Origin: Pseudogymnoascus destructans | Taxonomy: Eukaryota; Ascomycota; Leotiomycetes; Thelebolales; Thelebolaceae | Reading direction: 5' to 3' | NCBI RefSeq assembly: GCF_001641265.1 | Contig: NW_020167536.1 | Span: 858,491-922,490 of the forward strand | Length of the DNA stretch: 64,000 nucleotides | In this document: positions 1 to 8,689 of the stretch, in pieces | How positions within the stretch are numbered: position 1 is the first letter of the stretch | Layout of the letters: each line of letters begins with the position of its first letter | Made by a program: the position numbers and the translations under genes | The notes under the pieces: generated by a model | Told to the model about the DNA's origin: nothing | What the model saw: the letters and a program-made list of their open reading frames with translations, nothing else | Databases searched by the model: none

Positions 1-601
1 GCTGCTTTCCCCATGTCTGCTTCCAACTTTAATAAACCCGCTTCTTCTTTTTCAGAGCGCTTTTGCCTCCTCTTTTTGTCGACACGGTCCTGGTAGCTCT
101 CATAGTCTATTCGTTTGCTCTCGCGATTTTTTATTGTTTTTTTTATCGGCTTAATGCATTCTAAAACCTCTGTGGCAGGTCGGATGATCCTTGGATCTAC
201 CAAGTTCAATTCTTCCAGCAGGTCTGCTTTAAGTTCGGCGTATGCCTCCTTCAGATTCTTCGTTTTGGTCAACATGGTCTGGGGGGTCATGATGGCATAA
301 TGTCCGTGCCCTTCCGACGTGGCTCCAACTATCGGGTTGTAGATCTCCTCGAAAACGGTTACTGCATTCAGTTGTAAAGCCAGTATTGATAACCACGCAT
401 CTCTCCAGGCCCTGGAGGTGTGAACGATCTGTACGAGTTAGCTTTGAACCAAGGTCTCCGGCGGGTTAAGTTGGCCAGGGAACTCACGCTCGTCAATACT
501 TCATCTACATTGGTGAAGTCCTGCAAAAGGACCGAGACTTTGGCATCATCTCCTGACCCTCTAGGTTTTATCTTCCCCAGTTGTCGGTGCATGGACTGCA
601 T
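1..601 (-). CDS. BAR-domain protein, 3' end cut by window
   Basis: Membrane-curving BAR-domain protein of the fungal family related to Rvs167 and other BAR adaptors in endocytosis or actin patches (family knowledge). The start ATG is at 601-599. Exon 1 runs 601-488, the intron 487-429 has GTGAGT and CAG ends, and exon 2 runs from 428 off the window. Exon 1 reads GDDAKVSVLLQDF and VDEVLTS; exon 2 continues SRAWRDAWLSILALQL, FEEIYNPIVGA, DLLEELNLVDPRIIRPA and PIKKTIKNRESKRIDYE, then a basic, Glu-rich helix ending at the window edge. These match the long amphipathic BAR helices. The start was chosen because the matching sequence begins there. Any C-terminal SH3 or other domain is outside the window. 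The exact paralogue is uncertain. Confidence 0.8.
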
Positions 602-1281
602 GTTGGACGTCGTCTCCCGATACTTATGTTCCGTCTGGGGTGGTTGCGAACGATGGTTAGTCAATTGACAACTAGGCCCAATCACTTGGGGATATTGATA
701 TAGGTGCCAATAATCGAATTGTAGATGCGGAACAGGGATGGAAGCACTCTGTGTCTGTGTGAAGATGTTGCGAATTTGGCGGTGTTTTGGACTCCCGGGT
801 TGTACGGTGGTTGTTGCCACAGATCTCGACGGACAGTTGCACAATACAGCACAAGGAGCGCACAGCAAACACTGTTGGGTATATTGCGACAACAGCTGTG
901 AAAATATTGGGAAGAAACAATATATACTTTAGGATTCCAATCCAAAAATATCGAGTTATTGACCCACGTCGTTGTTGTTTATGGCGTGGACGAGGTCAAG
1001 CTCATGAAAAGGGCCGACAATCTTCCGTAAGTTCAGGCACGCATAAACGTAGACCGTGACCATGACCACGGCCTGAATAAGAAGGTGCCAAGCCGCCGGT
1101 TTTTAAACCCTGCCGCCGCCCCGTGCCCCCTGTTCTAGATCAACCAGAACAGAGTAAAAACCTGTTTAGAGCAGAGCAGGACACAAAACTGTTCTGTCCT
1201 GCTCTGAACAGGTTCAATTCGCTGTATATAACTAGTTAGTACATAGCTTAGTAATAGAGTAAATCCAACGTCGTTGAAGTA
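602..1281. other. Upstream region of BAR gene up to first transposon
   Basis: No gene is supported here; open frames on both strands are short and overlap. The first part must hold the BAR gene promoter. Around 1161-1213 there is an imperfect hairpin: CCTGTTTAGAGCAG on the left pairs with CTGCTCTGAACAGG on the right. The TA at 1280-1281 is the left target duplication of the transposon that follows. Confidence 0.5.
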
Positions 1282-3412
1282 ACGTAGGTCGTGGCCATAC
1301 CGGGGCCATGGCCATACCGGGATGGTGGGGTAAGCCACCCCTTCAAAATATGAGCAGCTTCAAAATAATTGAAAATAGTTCTACCATTACCATGCTAATT
1401 CATCTATATCACTGTCAAATAGCTCCTCCTCACTCCCATCATCAATTAGATCAATTATAGATGTTGTAACTTGTGGAGTTGTTGATATTTTCGACTTTTG
1501 TGATGTAGTTGTTGTTGCTGCTTCTGCTTCTGCTACTTGCGACTGCAACTCCTCAGTTGTGATGTGGAATTGACCCTTCAAAACTGCTCTCTTGCCCTTA
1601 TTTTGTACTCTGCGCTTCTGAATAATTGAGCGCAAGTTATCTGTCTCCCTTTGTTGTAGTATGTGGCATGTATTGAGCCGCTCTGTCTCATCTGCTAACT
1701 TATGAATATATCGCTTTGTAGGAGTGTTGAGAATGCCACGACTTATTGTAGAAGAGAGTACTGTATTTGCTTTGTGAAGTGTTGAAAAATCAGGTGGACT
1801 GCTGTTCAGAAATACTTTCTCAAAAATGTCATGCTCTGTTGGAGTCTTTGGCCGCACTATTACTGCATCTGTTGTAGGAAGCGTAGCTGCGCGGATAACT
1901 GTCTGCGGTTGAAATGGCTGTAGCCCACTCCCTCTCCAAGCAGAAGCTATATTTGAATTTGAAAATGCAGCTGCTCTTGCTTGTATGTATGCATCCATCC
2001 ATTCTGCTTTCTGTATGCGTAGGAGCTGCGCCTCATTAAAGGGACAGAATGTACTACAGAGCTGGATTCCAAAGGATGTTATAAGCAAATGGCACTTCTC
2101 TGCAAATACAAAAGGATGGACAAGCAATCTTCATGGATATGAGTGGCTAAAACGCGTTTTTGAGCCTTCTACAAGAGCAAAAGCAACACTTCCAAATGGA
2201 CAACTACAACAAAGGCTCCTTATTTGTGATGGCCATGACAGCCATATAAGTGGGAGCTTCATATCACACTGCATACAGAATCGCATATCGCTCCTTATAC
2301 TACCTCCACATACCTCACATATACTCCAACCACTTGATGTTGCAATTTTTGGACCTTTGAAAAGACACCTCACAATAGGGGGTCGGTGGTTGTTCCATCC
2401 ATGCAGATGCACTCAACAGCAGAGACCCATTCCTGCCTTCCTGGATGTGCCTGAAAACGCGTCCTAAGTGTAGAATCAACTATAATTCGTGTAGATTGCA
2501 TTGTTCCAATTGAAAATCCAGTCTCATCCATGTTGTAGGTGTTGTAGTTTTCGATTTTTTGCTCTGTTGTGAGGCTCTTGTACGCGTCAAACCACCCCTT
2601 CAACACCTGCTTTGTGACCCCATTCATCCTTTGTGCCTCAACCCTTCTTCCTAGCTTAACACGTAAGTTAGGATGCCTCTGAATGAACCGTGGCACCCAA
2701 TCTTGCCCAAGTGGTAACTTAGGTAGTTGGAGTTGTGGTTGTTGAGTTTGTGTCTGTTGAGTTGGTCGGGTCTGCTGAGTTGGTCGGGACTGCTGAGTCG
2801 GTCAGGACTGCTGAGTTGGTCGGGACTGCTGCTGAGCCGGTTGGTTTGATGGGGTTTGCCAAGCCACTAGTTAGAAATAGCCGAGTCTGCCAGTCTATGG
2901 CAGGTTTGATGGGTTGGTAGTTGACTTGACTGAGCTGGTTAACTCTGTAGGTTGGCTCACCTGGGTTTGGAAGACCCGACACTTGTTTGACCGCACTTCC
3001 TCTGCAACCTCACATAATATGCGATTGCTAGGAGCGTAACCACTTGCAGTAAGATTTTTGATCCATTTTAAAAGGGTCTTTTCTTGGGTTTGGGAGAGTA
3101 ATTGATGTTTTAAATGTGCTTCTTTATGTGAGGTATGTCGCCCTTTAATGCGGCTAACAACTGTATCAGGCCTTAGATGTAAGGCCTTTGCAGCAGCATT
3201 TGCAGTTTTATATAAACCAGATTTTACTCCAGCTACTGCTTCAAGTATTAGAATATCGCGTTCTTGAGCTTTTAAACTCCGTTTGCGTACCATAATAATG
3301 GGGTAATTGATAGGTTTGGTGTGTTGGTTGATGGGTTTGATGGGGTAGTTAAGTGCTCGCTTACCTCACCATCCCGGTATGGCCATGGCCCCGGTATGGC
3401 CACGACCTACGT
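1282..3412 (-). mobile_element. Pogo/Fot1-type transposon with rearranged interior
   Basis: A 2131 bp Tc1/mariner-superfamily element flanked by TA at 1280-1281 and 3413-3414. The terminal inverted repeats are about 53 bp and nearly identical: both start ACGTAGGTCGTGGCC inwards and contain two copies of GGCCATACCGGG. The transposase lies on the minus strand. Compared with the related copy at 8690-10809, the interior carries an inverted segment at about 2041-2375, so the element cannot encode a transposase. It is flanked by unresolved sequence and then an LTR fragment. Confidence 0.85.
1387..3293 (-). pseudogene. Broken pogo/Fot1 transposase (DDE_1 family)
   Basis: The N-terminus at 3293-2895 starts MVRKRSLKAQERD and holds a Psq-type helix-turn-helix and the start of the CENP-B/Tc5 DNA-binding region. 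The middle at 2696-2376 includes the first catalytic Asp motif NMDETGFS. The next part, carrying CDGHDSH and QPLDVAIFGPLK, lies inverted on the plus strand at about 2041-2375. The C-terminal tail resumes at about 2035-1387. Both edges of the inverted piece have lost a dozen or so bases relative to the copy at 8.7-10.8 kb. A Pro/Thr/Gln-rich linker at 2719-2860 is out of frame or spliced, as in that copy. Non-functional. Confidence 0.85.
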
Positions 3413-3414
3413 TA

Positions 3415-3981
3415 CAACAACCATACAACATGATAAAACGTTTGTACAAACCGTATGAGGATAGTCTAAAGCATACTAGCAGGTTACATCAACTTACCTC
3501 GCTATACTATTTCATTACAAAAGCCTTGATTTTTTCAGTCTTTACAACAAGAAAACAACATTAAAAAACACCAAAAACAAAGAGAGGAAGTCCCTAGGTG
3601 GGAAGAAGCCCTCCTATATATACATCTTCCTTGGAGTGTGTGATCTAGAATCACCAATCTGATCTGCCAAACCGTTTGGACGATTGGCCGAGTCAAAACA
3701 CGTGATTAGCCGATCATGTGTATCATCTAGAATCTGTGTGATCTACTGATCTAAACAACTGATTGGCTGACCGCTAGAGTGATCTAGGATCAGCTCTATG
3801 CGTACATCACAACAAACAAACACCAAGAAGCTGAGGGGGTGTGTTGGAGTGGCAATGCACGTGACATACAAGCCATGTGTAAATAAACAAACAAGTGCAC
3901 ACACAACCATGCACGTGATAACATAGAACACATGTAGGTGCGCACAACAACTACACAACCACGTGATAACTCAGAACACAG
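3415..3981. other. Unassigned accessory sequence
   Basis: About 570 bases between a transposon and an LTR fragment with no supported gene. There are many near-repeats of CACGTGATAAC, GATCTAGAATC and GATCTGCC, which gives a degenerate, repeat-derived look. No protein similarity recognised. Confidence 0.4.
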
Positions 3982-4526
3982 TGTAATGGTGGGTGCACCA
4001 GATGTGAGAATCTAGCCACCCAAGGAAGGGATGATTTTACTAAGACAACACACTGTCTTAGGAAACAGAGCCAAAGGGTTGTAGCTTAGACTATTCCACA
4101 ACGCAGCAATCAGGTGTGTGATGTAGTGAAGTGGTTCAGACAAGTTGCAACAAATGTTGAGTCTGGGAACTCAGGGGTAAGTCAGGGGTTAACACCTCAC
4201 TGACTTTTCAGAAACAAGGAGTAACAAGATGAATGCTTGGAAGCTTGTAAAAGACGTGGAAGTATGTGATAGTCGAATACAGAAAATCGACATTTTCTGT
4301 ATTGTCTGCTTGCCCTTTCTTAAGGAAAGGGCAATCCTATTTATGCCAAAGGAGTGTAGTTCTCTCATTTTCCATAACTTTCCATGACTAACCAGGCTTG
4401 GTAAATGTATTAGAAATCAAGTGCGACCCACAACTAGCTTGCTAATCATGTAGCGAATGTAAGAGAATCCCATAGAACCATCTCTTGGGTTCCTAGCCTA
4501 TAGGAAGTGACAAGGAGGTCCAAGGT
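3982..4526 (+). mobile_element. LTR family A, 5' part only
   Basis: Starts TGTAATGGTGGGTGCACC and is nearly identical to the first ~545 bases of the copies at 29583, 60752 and (reversed) 33256 and 58796. It stops after AAGGTCAG, where the terminal repeat of the next element begins, so the 3' 370 or so bases are missing. A short insertion at about 4277-4300 makes a small hairpin around CGACATTTTCTG not seen in the other copies. No target duplication can be assigned because the right end is lost. Confidence 0.8.
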
Positions 4527-5630
4527 CAGTGGCGTAACGGGACAGATGGCGTAATGGGACGCTTTGCCAGAGCCACCCGCACCCCACCAAAACCAAGGTC
4601 ACATGACCAAAATTAAAACGTTAATAACTTTTGTAATAATGCTTATAACGCTTAATCCTCTTAGACTATTACTCTTTATATCATACTCTAAATGTCCTCT
4701 GGGATCCAAACTCGATTTTGGTAGAGTAAGAGTCCATTTCTCTCTTCGCAATGTGCTAAGGCTATACTTGGGCTATCTCGCTCGTTGTTCTGTAGTCTTC
4801 GGATTGTATCCTTGCATAATTCATCCTGGAGCTGCGCAGCTTGAATCTGGTCATGGATGCTTTGATCTTGTGGTAGGATTGGTGCAAGTTGAGCATCTTG
4901 TGCCTGCCCTTGACTTTTGAGTTCTAGCTGCTGTGCGAGATCTGGATGGAGTCTCTCAAGAGGTAATAGGGTTTGAAGCTGTTGTTTTTGACGGTGATCT
5001 TCTTCATTCCCTTCTGGTCTATCTCCTGGTCTTGGAGTTAACACATCTGCTTTTCCATTCTGCTTGCCAGGTCGATATATGATTTGGAAATTGTATCGAG
5101 AGAGGAATTCTGCCCATTGAGCTTGCCGCCTAGTAAGCTTTTTTGTGCTCATAAAATATTCAAGACTCTTGTGGTCTGACAAAACATGTACTGGCATTGC
5201 TGTGCCCTCAACTTCTGGTCTCCATGCTTCGAAGCATCTAATAATGGCAAGTAGCTCCTTGTCATAGATCTTGTAATTGCACTCAGCAGGTGTCATTTTC
5301 TTTGAGAAGAAGGCAATGGGGACGCTAGTAGTACTAGTTTTGTTTTACAAAAGATATTAAAGCTTATATTTTACTATATAAAATATTTATATGGTAAAAA
5401 TTAAACTATAAATAACTACTTAATAAGAAGAGCTTACACTCTAGCAAATTCGGCTATAAGAAATAAGACTATAAAGAGTAATAGTCTAAGAGGATTAAGT
5501 GTTATAAGCATTATTACAAAAGTTATTAACATTTTAATTTTGGTCATGTGACCTTGGTTTTGGTGGGGTGCGGGTGGCTCTGGCAAAGCGTCCCGTTACG
5601 CCATCCGTCCCATTACGCCACGAGTTACGT
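4527..5630. mobile_element. Non-autonomous pogo-like (MITE-type) element carrying gypsy DNA
   Basis: Long inverted arms: 4527-4680 matches the reverse complement of about 5465-5630, including GCGTCCCGTTACGCCAT, GGTGGGGTGCGGGTGGCTC, the TGGTCATGTGACC core and AAGAGTAATAG. The right end is followed by TA (5631-5632). The left end lacks the outermost dozen bases (ACGTAACTCG-type) and abuts the LTR fragment. The tips resemble those of the element at 8690-10809, suggesting cross-mobilisation by its transposase (inference). The interior carries no transposase but a fragment of Ty3/gypsy pol. Confidence 0.7.
4684..5335 (-). pseudogene. Ty3/gypsy pol fragment (RNase H and linker)
   Basis: The minus-strand open frame reads SVPIAFFSKKMTPAECNY, YDKELLAIIRCFEAWRPE, VHVLSDHKSLEYF, QAQWAEFLSRYNFQIIYRPG and KADVLTPRPGD, the RT-linked RNase H of gypsy elements and the start of the region before integrase. 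The usual ADALTRRPGD is changed to ADVLTPRPGD. The frame ends at WIPEDI, just before the element's left arm. Reverse transcriptase, integrase core, gag and LTRs are absent. It lies wholly between the two inverted arms of the MITE-like element. Confidence 0.85.
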
Positions 5631-5632
5631 TA

Positions 5633-6172
5633 GTTAATAGGGTTGTAGGTTTAATGGGGTGGTTCCGACCCCACTACCCCCGTTACGCCATTACCCCCGT
5701 TATGCCATGACCTACGTTATAAGAAATAAGACTATAAAGAGTAATAGTGTAAGAGGATTAAGCGTTATAAGCATTATTACAAAAGTTATTAACATTTTAA
5801 TTTTGGTCATGTGACCTTGGTTTTGGTGAGGTGCGGGTGGCTCTGGCAAAGCGTCCCGTTACGCCATCTGTCCCGTTACGCCACGAGTTACGTTAGGTCA
5901 TGGTGTAAGCGGTCTAATGGCGTAAATGCCCTATGTACTTTTGCAGCTAAATTTGTATGTACAGATACTTATTGTTGCAAAAATAAAAGGCCTTATAACT
6001 CCTCTAATAAAAATATTGGGGTTTAACCCTCTTATATCAAAGAAGCTTATAAACTCCTGTGTTATAATCAATTAAGCTAGTATGTATGCTAGCTGTATAA
6101 GGAAGTTATTCACAATTGTAGATTTGTCATACTAATATTTTGTATGGTAAAACGTAAACCTTTAATTACTTA
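5633..6172. repeat. Cluster of orphan transposon right ends
   Basis: Two more pogo-type right ends stand side by side. The first ends at 5717 (GCCATGACCTACGT then TA) and carries the repeated motif TTACGCCATTACCCCCG. The second, 5718-5893, repeats the right arm of the preceding MITE-like element almost base for base and ends CACGAGTTACGT before TA. No left partners are visible. 5896-6172 holds AT-rich sequence with no gene recognised. Confidence 0.6.
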
Positions 6173-6413
6173 ATGTAGGTCGTGGCATAGATGCAGCAAT
6201 GGCGTAGATGCAGTAATGTCCCTTTACATACAAATTCATATGCAAAGGTAACGTAAGTCGTGGCATAGATGCAGCAATGGCGTAGATGCAGTAATGTCCC
6301 TTTACATACAAATTCATATGCAAAGGTACTTTACACTTGCAAAATTAAAAGCTTAAGTAGCTCTACTAATAAAAATCGTAAGGCTTAGCTACTTAATATA
6401 TACGTTCTATATA

Positions 6414-8270
6414 ACGTGCATGTATAACGAAAGTGCCAAACAAGCGAAAGTGCCAAAATCATGCGGTGACCAACCCCCCCAACTAAATGTTAAATTCCTC
6501 CACAACAAAACATGCGCCATAAAAATGATGAAAGCAAATTAGTGCTAGCTATCCAAGCTATGCAAAGCGACCCAAATTTGCGCCTTCGAGTTGCAGCTAG
6601 GATCTATTCCGTAGACCACCGCAAGCTACGTCACCATTTACAAGGTGTACCTTCACGACGCGATATCCAAGCCAACTTACGGAAATTAAGTAACCTAGAG
6701 GAATCAGTTCTTGTTCAGTATATACTTGACTTAGCTGCTAAAGGGTTCCCTCCTCAGTTGTCTATTGTTGAAGATATGGCAAATCGACTACTTGCAACAC
6801 GCGACGCGCCACGCGTCGGGTCACGTTGGGCTTCAAACTTTGTTAAGCGCCATGTAGAGCTCCGGACACGCTTCCAGCGAAAATACGACTACCAGAGGGC
6901 TAAGTGCGAAGATCCAGAAGTCATTCGTGGCTGGTTTGAGCTTGTATGGAACACAATTCTAAAGTATGGCATCAACAATGCAGATATCTACAACTTTGAT
7001 GAGACTGGGTTTATGATGGGCATCATCTCAAGCGCAACGGTAGTAACGAGCTCAGATGGGCGGGCAAAGGCAAAAAAGGTGCAGCCTGGCAATCGGGAAT
7101 GGGTTACAGTAATCCAAGGCGTTAGTTCTCAAGGTTGGGCAGTGCCGCCATTTGTCATTGTGCCAGGTAAAAACCACCTTGCATCTTGGTATGAGAATAG
7201 CGGATTTCCAGTAGATTGGGTAATCGCTGTTACTGCAAATGGCTGGACTACAAACGAGAGAGGTATGGATTGGATTCAGCATTTTGAGAAGCACACAAAG
7301 CCCCGGAGTGTTGGTGGTTATCGCTTGTTAGTCCTTGATGGTCATGAGAGCCACCACTCAGACAAGTTTGAGGAGTACTGCAAAGAACACAACATTATTA
7401 CGCTTTGTATGCCTGCTCACTCTTCCCATATACTCCAACCACTTGATGTTGGCTGTTTTGGCCCATTAAAGAGAGCTTACGGTCGGCATGAAGATATGAT
7501 GCGGGCTCATATTATTCACATTACTAAGGATGACTTCTTTCCTGCCTTCCACGCTGCATTTAACATTGCAATGACAGAAAGCAATATTCAGGGAGGGTTC
7601 CGAGGTGCTGGGCTTCTTCCATTTAGCCCTGAGAGTGTAATATCTACACTTGACCTTAGGTTTAAGACGCCAACACCTCCAACCTCTCGCCCAAACACCG
7701 CTCAACCATGGGTTTCTCAGACACCAAATAACCCAACTGAAGCTGTATCACAGTCTACTTTCATTAAAAACCGAATTGCGCATCATCAAAATAGCTCTCC
7801 AACCTCAATCTATGCAGCTGTTGACCAGTTTACAAAGGGTGCATCGCAAATAATGCATCAATTAGCATTGTTAAAAGCAGAGAACCAAAACCTGCGACAG
7901 GCAAATGAAGTGCTAAGCAAGCGCCGGAGAGCTAAAAAAACACGACTACAGCAAGGAGGATCACTTAGTCAACAGGTAGCACAGGAGCTACAGGACGAGA
8001 GGGACGTTGTGCAGCAAGTAGAGCAAGAAATAAGGGCAAGTAGTGGTCGGAAGCCAAGGGAAGAAACCCATGCACGTCGCTGTGGCAAGTGTGGTGAGAC
8101 TGGACACAATGCGCGCACTTGTCAGATTGTAATAGACAGGTCTGAGGAAGAGGACTCCGAGTAGTTTTAATTAATTTAAATTGTTGTGGTGGATTTATCG
8201 CAATTCTTATGGGGTAGTCGCGATATTTTGGCACTTTCGCTTGTTTGGCACTTTCGTTATACATGCACGT
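6414..8270 (+). mobile_element. Pogo-type transposon nested in the outer element
   Basis: An 1857 bp element with TA on both sides (6412-6413, 8271-8272). Inverted termini of about 45 bp start ACGTGCATGTATAACG and include two copies of the block CGAAAGTGCCAAA. It contains one long open transposase gene and almost nothing else, the compact layout of an autonomous Tc1/mariner element. It is the only element in the window with an undamaged transposase frame. Confidence 0.8.
6512..8164 (+). CDS. Pogo-family transposase with C-terminal zinc knuckle
   Basis: A 550-residue DDE_1-type transposase, uninterrupted. Residues ~1-60 form a Psq-like helix-turn-helix (RLRVAARIYSVDHRKLRHH) and ~60-130 a Tc5/CENP-B DNA-binding domain (LPPQLSIVEDMANRLL-like region, RVGSRWASNFVKRH). 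The catalytic triad is visible: Asp163 in NFDETGF, Asp276 in VLDGHESH and Asp312 in LQPLDVGCFG, a spacing of 35 residues between the last two, so DD35D. The tail has a coiled, basic stretch (~440-500) and then CGKCGETGHNARTC at 524-537, a CX2CX4HX4C knuckle more typical of retroviral gag proteins. The Met at 6512 is the first in frame. Possibly still active; expression is unknown. Confidence 0.85.
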   Translation: MRHKNDESKLVLAIQAMQSDPNLRLRVAARIYSVDHRKLRHHLQGVPSRRDIQANLRKLSNLEESVLVQYILDLAAKGFPPQLSIVEDMANRLLATRDAPRVGSRWASNFVKRHVELRTRFQRKYDYQRAKCEDPEVIRGWFELVWNTILKYGINNADIYNFDETGFMMGIISSATVVTSSDGRAKAKKVQPGNREWVTVIQGVSSQGWAVPPFVIVPGKNHLASWYENSGFPVDWVIAVTANGWTTNERGMDWIQHFEKHTKPRSVGGYRLLVLDGHESHHSDKFEEYCKEHNIITLCMPAHSSHILQPLDVGCFGPLKRAYGRHEDMMRAHIIHITKDDFFPAFHAAFNIAMTESNIQGGFRGAGLLPFSPESVISTLDLRFKTPTPPTSRPNTAQPWVSQTPNNPTEAVSQSTFIKNRIAHHQNSSPTSIYAAVDQFTKGASQIMHQLALLKAENQNLRQANEVLSKRRRAKKTRLQQGGSLSQQVAQELQDERDVVQQVEQEIRASSGRKPREETHARRCGKCGETGHNARTCQIVIDRSEEEDSE

Positions 8271-8689
8271 TATAGCTTTTTATAATGTATAAAAAGTCTA
8301 GCAGTGCTAGTTCCATGGTTATTATTCTATTAATTGGATGAAATCACCCATACAAATATTTGTATGAGGAAAACTTTAATGTTAAATTAATCAGGTAAAA
8401 CGACGCTAGAAGTGTTAGCATTTCTAAGTTAAAGTAAAGGTCTATATATAGAACCCTAATATGGATCAGCTAAGCAGTACGATTTTTATTAATAGAGATA
8501 TTTAGGTTTTTAGTTTTGCAAGTGTGAAGTACCTTTGCATATGAATTTGTATATAAAGGTACATTACTGCATCTACGCCATTGCTGCATCTATGCCACGA
8601 CCTACGTTAACTTACCTTACTAATATAATATTGCCACCTTACTAATATTTGCCACCCATTTGCCACGTAGGACAATAAGTTACCCTATA

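Larger units (their letters stand above)
6173..8607. mobile_element. Outer pogo-like element with tandem left terminus
   Basis: Flanked by TA at 6171-6172 and 8608-8609. The tips read ATGTAGGTCGTGGCATAG on the left and, inverted, CTATGCCACGACCTACGT on the right, followed by the iterated motif GTAGATGCAG. The left terminus is duplicated in tandem: 6173-6250 and again from 6251. Apart from an inner transposon (6414-8270) the element has no coding capacity, so it looks like a MITE that received an autonomous element. The flanking halves are AT-rich. Confidence 0.7.

Noticed and set aside
368..892. 174-codon minus-strand frame as a complete gene
   Set aside because: Its 3' part runs through an intron; splicing 487-429 yields the conserved BAR sequence, and its first ~95 codons are upstream of the likely ATG.
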